A DNA stretch of 64,000 bases from Flammeovirgaceae bacterium UBA4465 (GTDB lineage: Bacteria > Bacteroidota > Bacteroidia > Cytophagales > Cyclobacteriaceae): assembly GCA_905182375.1 (NCBI GenBank), contig CAJJBF010000007.1, positions 62,001 to 126,000 on the forward strand, given 5' to 3'. Below, in pieces: positions 18,541 to 28,532 of the stretch. The translations under genes were made by a program, and so were the position numbers. The notes beneath the pieces were generated by a model. That model had not been told where the DNA came from and made no database searches. It saw only the letters and a program-made list of their open reading frames with translations. Each line of letters begins with the position of its first letter. Position 1 is the first letter of the stretch.

Positions 18541-20805
18541 ATGGTATTTGATATTGAAATGATCAAAAAAGTTTATCAAACAATTTCGCAAAGGGTTGAA
18601 AAGGCCAGAGCATTGAATGAACGACCGTTAACTTTATCAGAGAAAATACTCTATTCACATTTGTTTAAAGGAGCACCTGATGAGGTCTTCAAAAGAGGAG
18701 ATTCATATGTCAATTTTGCTCCTGATCGCATCGCCCTGCAAGATGCGACGGCCCAAATGGCTTTGCTTCAATTTATGCAAGCAGGTAAGAAGAGGGTAGA
18801 AGCCCCCACGACCGTCCATTGTGACCATTTGATTCAAGCCAAAATGGGTGCTGATACCGATTTACAAAACGCGCTAAATACAAGCAATGAAGTTTTTAAC
18901 TTCTTGGAGGCTGTATCCAACAAATATGGCATAGGATTTTGGAAACCTGGTGCAGGAATCATCCACCAAGTAGTTCTTGAAAATTATGCATTTCCAGGAG
19001 GTATGATGATAGGTACGGATTCACATACGGTAAATGCAGGAGGGTTAGGTATGTTGGCGATAGGGGTTGGCGGCGCAGATGCCGTAGATGTCATGGCAGG
19101 CATGGCTTGGGAATTGAAATTCCCAAAATTAATAGGAGTCAAATTGACGGGAAAGCTAAGCGGTTGGACTGCGCCCAAAGATGTGATCTCTAAAGTAGCT
19201 GGCATATTAACGGTCAAAGGAGGTACGGGTGCCATCGTTGAATACTTTGGAGAAGGAGCCAAAACACTTTCTTGTACAGGTAAAGGCACCATTTGTAATA
19301 TGGGTGCAGAGATAGGAGCTACCACCTCTACTTTTGGTTATGATGAGGCCATGGAAAGATATTTAAGAGCGACCGGCCGAGCAGAAATTGCCGACTTGGC
19401 CAATGAGGTAAAGGAACATTTAACGGGAGATGACGAGGTTTACACGAATCCTGAAAATTATTTTGATCAAGTCATTGAAATCAATCTCTCAGAACTTGAG
19501 CCACATGTAAACGGTCCATTTACACCCGATTTAGCCACACCGATATCTGAAATGCGTGAAAAGGCTAAGAAACATGATTGGCCCATGAAAGTAGAGTGGG
19601 GATTGATCGGTTCTTGTACCAACTCCTCCTACGAAGATATCTCAAGGGCAGCTTCCATTGCCGCACAAGCCGTATCAAAGGGATTAAAACCCGCTGCTGA
19701 ATTTGGAATTAATCCCGGCTCAGAGCTTGTTCGATATACTATAGAAAGAGATGGCTTTATCAAGACCTTCGAAGATCTAGGTACAAAAATATTTACCAAT
19801 GCTTGTGGTCCATGCATAGGCCAATGGTCTCGGTCTGGCGCCGATAAGAAAGAAAAAAACACGATAGTACATTCTTTTAACAGGAATTTCTCAAAAAGAA
19901 ATGATGGAAATCCCAATACCCATGCTTTTGTAACCTCTCCAGAGATGGTCGCTGCCTTGGCAATATCTGGTGACTTGGGATTCAATCCAATCACCGATAC
20001 CTTGACCAATGACAAGGGGGAACAAGTCAAGCTTGATGAACCTACAGGATGGGAATTACCGCCCAAGGGTTTTGATGTTGAAGATGCCGGTTATTTGGCC
20101 CCGGCAGAAGATGGCTCAAGCGTTGAGGTCAAAGTAAATCCTGATTCAAAAAGGTTGCAACTTTTGGCAGGCTTCGCTTCCTGGAATGGAGAAAATATCA
20201 TGGGCGCCAAACTGCTGATCAAAGCCAAAGGAAAATGCACCACTGATCATATTTCCATGGCAGGCCCATGGTTGAAGTACAGAGGTCACATTGACAACAT
20301 TGCCAACAATACCCTCACAGGGGCTACCAACGCTTTTAATGATGCGGCTGATAAAGTTAAGAATCAGCTAACTGGGATATTTGGAACCGTTCCGGATACT
20401 CAGCGCGCTTATAAAGCTGCTGGCATCCCCACGATTGTGGTAGGAGATCAAAATTATGGGGAAGGTTCTTCTAGAGAGCACGCTGCTATGCAACCCCGTC
20501 ATTTAGGTGTTTGTGCGGTTTTAGTTAAGTCTTTTGCTCGAATTCATGAAACCAATTTGAAAAAGCAAGGAATGTTGGCCCTAATTTTTAATTCTGAAAA
20601 TGATTACGATAAAATCCAAGAGGATGACAGTTTTGATTTCTTAGACTTGAGTAGCTTTTCACCTGAAAAACCCCTGACTATCCGGGCAAGCCATCAGGAT
20701 GGGAGTGAGGATTTAATTACGGTGAATCATACTTACAACGAAAGTCAGATTAAATGGTTTAAAGCAGGTTCAGCATTGAATTTACTGAAATTACAACATA
20801 ATTAA
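18541..20805 (+). CDS. acn: aconitate hydratase, mitochondrial-type
   Basis: A 754-residue TCA-cycle enzyme interconverting citrate and isocitrate through cis-aconitate with a [4Fe-4S] cluster. The length and organisation match the mitochondrial/Bacteroidota type rather than the 890-residue AcnA. Cluster ligands are visible as Cys359 (GSCTNSS) and Cys422/Cys425 (NACGPC). The swivel-domain motif [15 protein letters not shown] is at about residue 640. The frame is intact across all 754 residues. The gene is monocistronic. The assignment is secure. Confidence 0.96.
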   Translation: MVFDIEMIKKVYQTISQRVEKARALNERPLTLSEKILYSHLFKGAPDEVFKRGDSYVNFAPDRIALQDATAQMALLQFMQAGKKRVEAPTTVHCDHLIQAKMGADTDLQNALNTSNEVFNFLEAVSNKYGIGFWKPGAGIIHQVVLENYAFPGGMMIGTDSHTVNAGGLGMLAIGVGGADAVDVMAGMAWELKFPKLIGVKLTGKLSGWTAPKDVISKVAGILTVKGGTGAIVEYFGEGAKTLSCTGKGTICNMGAEIGATTSTFGYDEAMERYLRATGRAEIADLANEVKEHLTGDDEVYTNPENYFDQVIEINLSELEPHVNGPFTPDLATPISEMREKAKKHDWPMKVEWGLIGSCTNSSYEDISRAASIAAQAVSKGLKPAAEFGINPGSELVRYTIERDGFIKTFEDLGTKIFTNACGPCIGQWSRSGADKKEKNTIVHSFNRNFSKRNDGNPNTHAFVTSPEMVAALAISGDLGFNPITDTLTNDKGEQVKLDEPTGWELPPKGFDVEDAGYLAPAEDGSSVEVKVNPDSKRLQLLAGFASWNGENIMGAKLLIKAKGKCTTDHISMAGPWLKYRGHIDNIANNTLTGATNAFNDAADKVKNQLTGIFGTVPDTQRAYKAAGIPTIVVGDQNYGEGSSREHAAMQPRHLGVCAVLVKSFARIHETNLKKQGMLALIFNSENDYDKIQEDDSFDFLDLSSFSPEKPLTIRASHQDGSEDLITVNHTYNESQIKWFKAGSALNLLKLQHN

Positions 20806-21034
20806 TTCCAAAAGGTTATTGTAGATGTGATTAAAGTTAGGCAGGCGTTTAATCGTACCTAGACCAAACAACGGAATCTGATTGTCGGGTACAAAGCCTT
20901 GTCACAGAGTTATTAATTAAAAGGGCGCAATGAAGTTCCATGACTCTTTCAGATATGAGAGGGATTCTCTAAGGAGCCATAAAGGGAATTTAGGTAACTG
21001 AAAACTCAACAATGCATTTTCACTTCAATAAACG

Positions 21035-21808
21035 CTATCTTTTAACGTCTCTTTTAAAAGCTATTTTTTGAGCGGAGGAAGCTTCTGGATCAAAATAATA
21101 TCCTCCTGAATCAAATCCTTTCAAATCTTCCGGATCGCTTATCGAATGGTCAATAATGTATTTAGACATCATACCTCTTGCTTTTTTAGCAAAGAATGAG
21201 ATGATTTTATAATGATCATTTTTAAAGTCTTTAAACTCGACATCTATGACATCAGCCGGAAATTCCTTTTTATTTACCGATTTAAAATATTCATTTGATG
21301 CCAAATTGACGATGACATTATCATTTTGTGCCCTAAGATCTTCCAATAATAAATTCATGATTTTTGTATCCCAATACTCATAAAGAGTCTTGTAATCATC
21401 AAAAGCAAGTTGAGTGCCCATTTCTAGTCGATAAGGCTGAATCAAATCTAGAGGTCTCAGTAAACCATATAAACCAGAAAGAATTCGAAGATGCTTTTGA
21501 GCAAAATCAATTTTTTGAGCATCAAATGTAGGCGCTTGTAAGCCTTGATAGACATCTCCATTAAAGGCAAAAACGGCAGGTTGAGTATGTGCTATAGAAG
21601 GATCCTTTTCAAAATCATGATACCGCTGAACGTTTAATGTTGCCAAAGAAGTACTGATACCCATCAAGTTTTCAATATCCTTAACAGATTTTTTCCGTAA
21701 GGTAGTGATGAGTTCGTGGGTGCATTCCAAGAGTCTGGGCTGCGTCACTTGAATATCGTATCTTGAGGAAAAGTCAAGGTTTTTGGCTGGGGAAACTACT
21801 ATGATCAT
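21035..21808 (-). CDS. yaaA: peroxide stress protein YaaA
   Basis: 257 residues beginning MIIVVSPAKNLDF, the hallmark N-terminus of the YaaA (formerly DUF328/UPF0246) family. It ends with GYYFDPEASSAQKIAFKRD, also characteristic. In E. coli YaaA lowers intracellular free iron during hydrogen peroxide stress and binds DNA. The same role is inferred here. The length is standard. It converges with aconitase, an iron-sulfur enzyme sensitive to peroxide, but they are separate transcription units. Confidence 0.93.
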   Translation of the reverse strand: MIIVVSPAKNLDFSSRYDIQVTQPRLLECTHELITTLRKKSVKDIENLMGISTSLATLNVQRYHDFEKDPSIAHTQPAVFAFNGDVYQGLQAPTFDAQKIDFAQKHLRILSGLYGLLRPLDLIQPYRLEMGTQLAFDDYKTLYEYWDTKIMNLLLEDLRAQNDNVIVNLASNEYFKSVNKKEFPADVIDVEFKDFKNDHYKIISFFAKKARGMMSKYIIDHSISDPEDLKGFDSGGYYFDPEASSAQKIAFKRDVKR

Positions 21809-21918
21809 GCAGTAAAATTACTATTCAATTATCAAATGGCTCAATACTATGCCTGATTTTTTTGAGCATCTAAATGAATCAAAGAAAGACGCGTATCAAA
21901 AAGTTAATTTTAGTGAGA

Positions 21919-22144
21919 TCAATGGAGACTATTTTTTCGCAGAAATTGTAAAAATACGCCCTTGAATGAGGATTGCATGGAGTCATCATTATTATCTAAA
22001 TACTCATTGGATTTCATTAAAAAATCAATCAAATTCACCTCTTTTTTTAAGCTCTAGTTTTTTTCTTAATCGATAGCGTGACATTTCAATAGCTCTAGTG
22101 CTTACATGACTCAAATTGAATACTCTTGGTAAAAATGAATCAGA
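21919..22144 (-). pseudogene. remnant of a LuxR-type HTH regulator C-terminus
   Basis: Reading on the minus strand gives FNLSHVSTRAIEMSRYRLRKKLEL, which matches the recognition helix region of the LuxR-type HTH found at the end of Bacteroidota TPR/triple-tyrosine regulators (shown here as positions 22039-22130). The frame then runs into a stop after an A7 run (22042-22048). With six A's it continues EVNLIDFLMKSNEYLDN. There is no sensor part upstream: the adjacent bases hold the MBL pseudogene in the opposite direction. It is a truncated remnant. Confidence 0.6.
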
Positions 22145-22183
22145 CAATGAGTGTTGCGCTTATTTGCTCAATTTTTGGATAAA

Positions 22184-23326
22184 ATGAAAAAAAAAAATCA
22201 TTCTTGCTTTTATTGTTGGTATTTCTTTATTGAGTTATGCGCTGGTTCAATTGGTTTTAAGTGGAATAGAATTCGGAGGAATCATGGATAAAGAAAGTAC
22301 TGTAAAAGCTCGAGCCTCTAGGGCATTTAATGGAACTCATTTTCAAAACTCGCCCTCTGTTATCCCTTACGATATCAAGGTGAATATAGTAGACTTACTT
22401 GGAGACCAGCAACGCGTACCGCCAGGCCTATTTCCAATGGAGGTCCCGGTTGTTGCTGATTCAGTCAAAGCTGGCATGAAGGCTACTTGGCTTGGGCATG
22501 CTACCGTTTATATCGAAATGGATGGTAAGAGAATACTGACAGATCCCATGCTATCAGATCTCGTCTTTCCCATAAAATTGATTGCACCCAAACGGTATAA
22601 TCCATCTCCCTTGACGTAGATGCATTGCCTCCGATTGATATCGTTACCATTTCTCATGATCATTTTGATCATTTAGATATGAAAACGGTTAAAGTACTGG
22701 CTGCATCAGGGAGCCAGTTTTATGTAGGCATTGGCCTCAAAGCCCATCTTATTGAATGGGGCATCTCAGCAGCCCAAATCAATGAAATGGATTGTGGGAC
22801 AGCTCACTTAGATGAGTTCACCATTCATTGTACCCCTAGCAAGACATTATTCGGGTCGTACTGGCTTGAACAATGCTACTTTATGGACTTCTTGGGTCAT
22901 CTCTAGTCCAAATCATCGCATTTATCATAGTGGTGATTCGGGTTATGGGGATCATTTTCGAACTATTGGAGAGAAATTAGGACCCATCGAGATAGGATTT
23001 ATTAAAATCGGTGATTATGGAGAAGATCTAGGATGGCGAGACATCCACATGCATACCGAGCAATCGGTCCAAGCGGCATAGACCTAAAAGCTGAAATAAT
23101 GTTTCCCATCCATTGGGGTACGTTTAATTTATCCAATCATGACTGGTATGAACCTATCAACTTAGCAGTACAGTATGCATCTGAAGATCAGGTTAACTTA
23201 GTTACCCCTAAACTAGGAGAGACATTGACGTATGGAGAACCCATCAATAATGAGACTTGGTGGTATCCTCTTCAGGTATTGAACGAGAGGAGAGGAGGCT
23301 ATCTAGATGAACCGATAGGTCAATAA
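22184..23326 (+). pseudogene. MBL-fold metal-dependent hydrolase (UlaG/NAPE-PLD-like), four frame breaks
   Basis: Piecing together four frames gives a complete protein of about 380 residues: an N-terminal membrane/signal segment, TWLGHATVYIEMDG, the metal motif SHDHFDHLD (HxHxDH), CTxARHYSGRTG, IYHSGDSGYGDHF with a metal Asp, and a C-terminal FPIHWGTFNLSNHDW. This is the family of outer N-acyl-ethanolamine-phospholipase-D-like lactonases/phosphodiesterases. The breaks are an extra A in the A11 run after the ATG (22187-22197), a missing base at about 22612-22614, an extra base at about 22836-22838, and a missing base at about 23074-23077. Metal ligands are retained, so decay is recent or the indels are errors. 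Confidence 0.85.
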
Positions 23327-23636
23327 ATTCTGAGCGGCTAGGACCCATAGCGGTACGATCAGCTTACGGGAAGTAAAGTTTGATTCCGGCATGGTGCAGG
23401 AGCCCACTTTTCAAAATAATCTACTTCACGTTCATCTGTAATATGTGCTATTCTCTTTTAATTTTTATAAAATTTTAAGCTATGTCAAATTCATGTTTGA
23501 AAATCAAAATTATTCGTAAATATTTAGAATAAAATCTCAATTTATTCTGATTAAACAGCCTGCAAACAGAATGATTTCTTGAACGTATCTGTATTATTTG
23601 CTTTTTTAGTTATTGTATATTTTAATAACAAAAATT
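23327..23636. other. gene-free stretch between two broken genes
   Basis: About 310 AT-rich bases. I find no coding remnant or structured RNA in it. Confidence 0.4.
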
Positions 23637-23929
23637 ATGATAGTTATTTCCGATAAGCTAAAATCACTAATAAGTGGTCTATGGATACTTTCCTTTTTCA
23701 TCTTTGTATCGGCAAGTGCTTGCAGCACACCTTCAAAAAAAGAGGCCGAAAATACAGATAAAGTAGAAACCACATCCACTGAAAGTGCTGAGCATCCATC
23801 GAAAACGGTGTGAACATCCTTCTGATAGTTTATCGACAGAAACCTCATGGCAGCGAACATCCATCAGACGATGCCGCAAACGTGAGCACCCTACAGATGA
23901 TGCCGCAGATAGCTGAGCATCCTAAATAA
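23637..23929 (+). pseudogene. small lipoprotein with EHP repeats, frameshifted tail
   Basis: From ATG 23637 a lipoprotein signal ends SASAC, followed by a charged linker (PSKKEAENTDKVETTSTES) and then AEHPSK before a TGA at 23811-23813. Downstream, GAGCATCC-like units recur about every 30 bases (EHPS, EHPSDDAA, EHPTDDAAD, EHPK), but in changing frames. This implies several small indels in an originally continuous low-complexity tail. The last unit ends in TAA near 23929. Low-complexity EHP-repeat lipoproteins of unknown function occur in Bacteroidota. Whether the 58-residue front part is still made is unclear. Confidence 0.55.
23803..23926. repeat. five degenerate GAGCATCC direct repeats
   Basis: Five copies of a GAGCATCC/GAACATCC unit with variable spacing, encoding EHP in at least two frames. 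They mark the tail of the broken lipoprotein gene. Slippage between such units could explain its frame changes. Confidence 0.5.
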
Positions 23930-23937
23930 GTAAGGTA

Positions 23938-25308
23938 TTATATTTTGGACGTTGCTCTTTTGAAAGAAAAAGTCGTTTCAACATAGGCCGGCTTACCTCC
24001 GATTTCAAATATGGGATAAGCTAGGAAGTTGATAGGTCCCGATTGAGGTAAAGGATCAGGCCTAAGATCTCTGCCCCGACTGAATTCAATTCGATTGGCA
24101 GGGTGGTGTCCAAAATAATAAGTGGCCAATGGCGTATATTTATTAGCCTCACTGATATCTACAGGCCACCATTTTCCTTCCGCATAAAACTCTGCCCAGC
24201 AATGGTAACCATCTATCCCGCCTTCATTGCGCTCGGAGGGTATGGACGCTCCTACGGCAAATCGAGACGGTATGCCTGCCGAACGGGCAAGCGAGATGAA
24301 AAATGAGTGGAATTCTGTGCAATTACCGGATTTGGAATCGCAAGCGTAATTAGCATCACCTGTCCCATAAATACCTTCTTTCGCATACCGCATATTATCT
24401 ATAATATAATCATACAAGGCTCTTGCTTTCATCAGGGGTGTATCTGCTTGTTTTGATTCAATTATAGTACTAGAAATCACTTCAAATCGATCTCCTACAG
24501 GGTTTAAAGAGGTAGCCTTAAGATATTTTTTAGGATTGAAAGTCTCCTCAATATAGGCTGACTTTTCAATTCTCTGTACTTGATATTGTATCATAATTTT
24601 ATCATGAGCATGCTTAGGCATAAGTTTAAGATAAAGAATACTATTCTTATTTTCACCCTCGGTAAGGAGCTTATGTTCAACAGGAGTATCAATGGATAAG
24701 ATTTTAACTTGCTGGAAAGAATCACTTTGCGCTAGAGGAAGCCAAATCTCTGCAGATTCACTTAATTCAGGCAGTTGCACTTCATAAGTGAAAGTAAAAC
24801 GATCAGCACTTTCAATCACACCCAACAGTTCGGAACCGGCATTTTCAACAGGAACCGTATGCCATATTTTGTCGTCACCTTGCTTCCAAGCATAATAAGG
24901 CTTTCCATTGAGCTTATGCACATCTGTCTGGGTTACCTTCATATCACCTACAGTACCTTCGAGAAAGAAGTCTACATCATAGACGTCTCCATTTTCTGTG
25001 GCAAGGTCTACACAAGCGAAGAATTCATTGGATCCAAGTACAGATAGGTACTCTGTATGCACCCGGACCAATTTCAAACTTAATTCTATACTGTCATTCC
25101 AAAAAGTGAAATAACCATCACCTGCTTTGATTTGGGCATCTATATTGGCTCGAATGCCTTGTTCTACATCTTGGATAGTTGCTTTTTGAGATACTGAGGA
25201 TGAATCTATTTGAGAGCGTTTTTCTTTTTTAACAGATGATTGGCAACTTGAAAAAAATATTAAAAAAAATATCCATGTATAAATAGATAAGCTCGGGCTT
25301 TTTTTCAT
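23938..25308 (-). CDS. transglutaminase-like lipoprotein
   Basis: 456 residues. A lipoprotein signal (FFLIFFSSC) is followed by about 250 residues of beta-rich sequence and a transglutaminase-core domain. The catalytic triad is visible as Cys in SGNCTEFHSFF (about residue 330), His in YHCWAEFY (about 370) and Asp in WWPVDIS (about 384). Such proteins are cysteine proteases or cross-linking enzymes of the cell envelope. The exact reaction is not known. The stop is only a few bases from the end of the opposing EHP lipoprotein remnant. The frame is intact. Confidence 0.82.
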   Translation of the reverse strand: MKKSPSLSIYTWIFFLIFFSSCQSSVKKEKRSQIDSSSVSQKATIQDVEQGIRANIDAQIKAGDGYFTFWNDSIELSLKLVRVHTEYLSVLGSNEFFACVDLATENGDVYDVDFFLEGTVGDMKVTQTDVHKLNGKPYYAWKQGDDKIWHTVPVENAGSELLGVIESADRFTFTYEVQLPELSESAEIWLPLAQSDSFQQVKILSIDTPVEHKLLTEGENKNSILYLKLMPKHAHDKIMIQYQVQRIEKSAYIEETFNPKKYLKATSLNPVGDRFEVISSTIIESKQADTPLMKARALYDYIIDNMRYAKEGIYGTGDANYACDSKSGNCTEFHSFFISLARSAGIPSRFAVGASIPSERNEGGIDGYHCWAEFYAEGKWWPVDISEANKYTPLATYYFGHHPANRIEFSRGRDLRPDPLPQSGPINFLAYPIFEIGGKPAYVETTFSFKRATSKI

Positions 25309-25858
25309 TCATCTCTCGGTTTTGATGCCTCTAAATTAATAACAATTCATAGAACTAATGGGTTCATATTTAGAATATCTGGGGTTTTAGCTAAGCGGTT
25401 TGATGAGATTGGAATAATTTACTGGTCAAGGGTTCATCGTAAACTCAACTTTTTTGTATGGAGATAGATACTATGCCCAACAAGAAGTGATACTAAAATT
25501 CATCTGTATGTTTTTAATAATGCAATATGAAATATTCTATAATGTGTACCCATTGATAATATATCAAATAGCCAATAACCCTATGTACATATTTATATAA
25601 GCATATTAGTTTGTTATATAATTTATATTATGTTAAGTTAATGTTTTGAAAAGTATTGAGTTAATCAACATACATCCATAAAGACCTATTGTGAATTATC
25701 CTATAAAGTCCTCTTCTATGACAGTTCGTAGAAACGCTTACGAAAACCTAAAGATTAGTTTTGTTCTTGCTCAAGACTTATTAGTCTCCTTACATGATAA
25801 AAAACAGGGCAATGTCAGTAAGAAATCATACTCTGCCTTTTGGCAATGAGATTCTAAT
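25309..25858. other. gene-free stretch downstream of the inositol operon
   Basis: 550 AT-rich bases between the 3' end of the symporter gene and the start of the transglutaminase gene. A short TGCCTTTTGGCA palindrome at 25834-25845 lies just beyond the operon end, but it has no T-run. Nothing else is recognised. Confidence 0.45.
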
Positions 25859-27437
25859 TTAAACTTGGCCCAACACAATATAAATTAGAAGGGTTACTAT
25901 ACACAAACCTATCGACAGTTTTTTAGTATGCTTCCATTCGGTTAAGTCCAATAAATTAATATCACCGAGATCTAAACTTTTTTGATTTGGATAGAAATAG
26001 GAAACACCAAACATAATAGCCATATTTAATAAAAATTCAATACCCCAAATATGAATAAAATGGAGATCTACCTCTAAAATAAAAATACAGATAATATAAA
26101 ATGATAAACCCGAAAAAAGCGCCGCTTTTGCTCCCATGGCTGATATTTTGGGTAAAAAGAAAGCCTGCGAGCATGATGGAAGCCACTGGAATAAAGAAAA
26201 TACCATTCAGCTGTTGTAAAAGCTGGTATAGGCCATCTGATGCATTGGCTACCATCGGTGCGCTAATGATTGCGAATAAGGCCAATATCGCAGATACTGA
26301 CTTCCCTACTTTCACCATTTTTCGATCGCTCGAAGATGGATTGATATGTCTTTTATACACGTCTACACTAAAAATTGTGGCCGCACTATTGAGGACGCTG
26401 TTGAATGTACTCAGCACCGCACCCATCACCACCGCCGCAAATAAACCCGTAAACCATTTGGGCATGACCTTTTTAATTAACTCTGGATAGATCATGTCTT
26501 GCTGATCATAAAAGCTATCTCCAAAATAATAAAATCCAATAACGCCTGGTAGTATGATGATGATAGGTACGAATATTTTTAAAACGCCCGTATAAAGTAA
26601 GCCCTTCTGGGCCTCTATAAGGTTTTTAGCCCCTAATGCTCGTTGAATAATGTTTTGATTCATACACCAGAAATAAATTTGATTAATGATCAACCCGGTA
26701 AATAAGGTTTCAAAAGGCATGACTGAATCTTTAGCCCCGATCACATTAAACTTTTCTGGAACGGCGTTAAATACTTTTTCCAAACCTATGAGCAGATTTC
26801 CATCACCGATACTCACCAAAGCCAGTATCGGAATGGCAGTCCCTCCTATCAATAAGCCATATCCGTTGACGGTATCAGAAATAGCTACGGCCTTTAAACC
26901 ACCAAAAACGGCATAAATAGATCCCAATAAGCCAACCAACCCTACGGTTATCCAAAGGCCTTCCGTCTTGCTTACACCAAGAACGCCTGAAATATCAAAG
27001 ATGCTTTCTAAGTTAATGGCTCCAGTATAAAGTACTATAGGTAAGAGAGTTACTACAAAAGAAATAATCAAAAATAAGGCGACTAGGGTTCGAGTCAAGC
27101 TGTCAAATCGATTTTCTAGATATTGGGGAATCGTAGTTAAACCCATTTTTAAGTATTTTGGAACAAAATATATGGCTGCCAACACTAAAGCAAGTGCCGA
27201 AGTGACTTCCCAGCCAATGATGATGAATCCATTTTTGTAAGAAGATCCATTCATACCAATCAAATGTTCTGTGGAGATATTGGTCAACAACATAGATCCT
27301 GCAATTACAGGACCGGTTAAACTTCTTCCACCCAGAAAATATCCATCCTGAGAATCTAACTTTTCATTTCGCAATTTATACCAAGAATAAATTGCGACAA
27401 ACAAGGTGAATGCCAAGAAAGTTATGAAAGTATACAT
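25859..27437 (-). CDS. sodium:solute symporter (SSS family), probable inositol transporter, frameshifted
   Basis: A sodium-driven symporter of about 525 residues if one frameshift is ignored. Helices run from the first residues (MYTFITFLAFTLFVAIYSWY), with the family segment LTNISTEHLIGMNG and the SSS signature region AVFGGLKAVAISD. The first frame ends after LNGIFFIPVASIMLAGF. A second frame overlaps it and continues LPKISAMGAKAALFSG through four more helices to 25859. Removing one A from the A5 run at 26154-26158 joins them as AGFLLPKIS. Being the last gene of the iol operon, 52 bases after iolG, it is inferred to import myo-inositol with sodium. As read it would lack the last helices. Confidence 0.82.
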
Positions 27438-27489
27438 GTTCTGTTTTATCTAAAAGTTAAATTTTATACTGACTTTTTTATTGGTTATC

Positions 27490-28503
27490 TTAATTAAGCA
27501 TCTCTTTTAACATCACTACCCTATTTTCTTGCATAGATGTATTGGCTGCCCATCCCATAGCCAATGAAATTAAGCCATCTTGACCTCCTACTTTTGGTGC
27601 TTCGTCATGAACAATACAATGAATAAAAGTCTTCATTTCATTAAAATAAGAGGGAATATATCTATCCATAAAAAAATGAAGCGGTAAGGATTCCGATTGG
27701 CCCTTTTTATTGTAGTAGTAATGATTATCTGATTTATTATTCTCCGTACCGGCCATGCCTTCGGACCCAAATACTTCCACTCTTTGGTCGTACCCATAAA
27801 CGGCTTGACGGCTGTTGTCTATAGTGGCGATGGCACCGCTTTCGAAGGTGATCGTTACCACGGCGGTATCGATGTCTCCAGCGATGCCAATTTCAGGATC
27901 TATGAGGTTTCTACCCACAGCGAAAATTGATTTGACCTCACTATTGACCATAAACCTAGCCATATCAAAATCATGAATGGTCATGTCTAGAAACATCCCA
28001 CCAGAAGATTTTATATAACTAATCGGTGGGGGTGCAGGATCGCGACTCGTAATTTTAACTATTTGTGGCTCCCCTACTTTTCCTTCATCGATTAAGCTTT
28101 TTATCTTCATGAAATTTGGATCAAATCGACGATTAAATCCCAACATAAATTTGACGCCAGCCTTTTCAACGATTTGCAAAACCCTCATTGCAGTCTGTAT
28201 TGACAAATCCATAGGCTTTTCACAAAAAATATTTTTACCTGCTTGAGCGGCAGCTATGATGTTTTCTGCATGTTGATTCGTTGGAGAACAAATGACCACG
28301 GTATTGACCTCCTGATTAGAGATGAGGTCTTGATAATCCGAGTAAAATTTAGATATGTTATATTTCGCTGCCCATTGTCTCGCCTCTACATTAATGTCTG
28401 AAATCGCAACTACCTCTACTTCTGAAAATTTCTGCATAAGATTATCCAGATGGATCTGTCCCATTCGCCCAATCCCTATGATTCCTATTTTTATTTGCTT
28501 CAT
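27490..28503 (-). CDS. iolG: inositol 2-dehydrogenase (Gfo/Idh/MocA family)
   Basis: 337 residues, NAD-dependent oxidation of myo-inositol to scyllo-inosose, the first catabolic step. The Rossmann motif GIIGIGRMGQIH is at the N-terminus. The family EKP motif (CEKPMDL) is near residue 98. The catalytic signature GGMFLDMTIHDFDMARF near 170 is shared with characterised IolG enzymes. It lies 29 bases after the paralogue at 28533 and 52 before the symporter. Of the two dehydrogenases in the operon this one looks closer to IolG, but that is a judgement by eye. Confidence 0.85.
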   Translation of the reverse strand: MKQIKIGIIGIGRMGQIHLDNLMQKFSEVEVVAISDINVEARQWAAKYNISKFYSDYQDLISNQEVNTVVICSPTNQHAENIIAAAQAGKNIFCEKPMDLSIQTAMRVLQIVEKAGVKFMLGFNRRFDPNFMKIKSLIDEGKVGEPQIVKITSRDPAPPPISYIKSSGGMFLDMTIHDFDMARFMVNSEVKSIFAVGRNLIDPEIGIAGDIDTAVVTITFESGAIATIDNSRQAVYGYDQRVEVFGSEGMAGTENNKSDNHYYYNKKGQSESLPLHFFMDRYIPSYFNEMKTFIHCIVHDEAPKVGGQDGLISLAMGWAANTSMQENRVVMLKEMLN

Positions 28504-28532
28504 TTTGATGTTTTTAAATGGGTTACGATCCC

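Noticed and set aside
23606-23860. 84-codon minus-strand frame over the EHP lipoprotein
   Set aside because: It is the antisense shadow of the lipoprotein signal and repeats.
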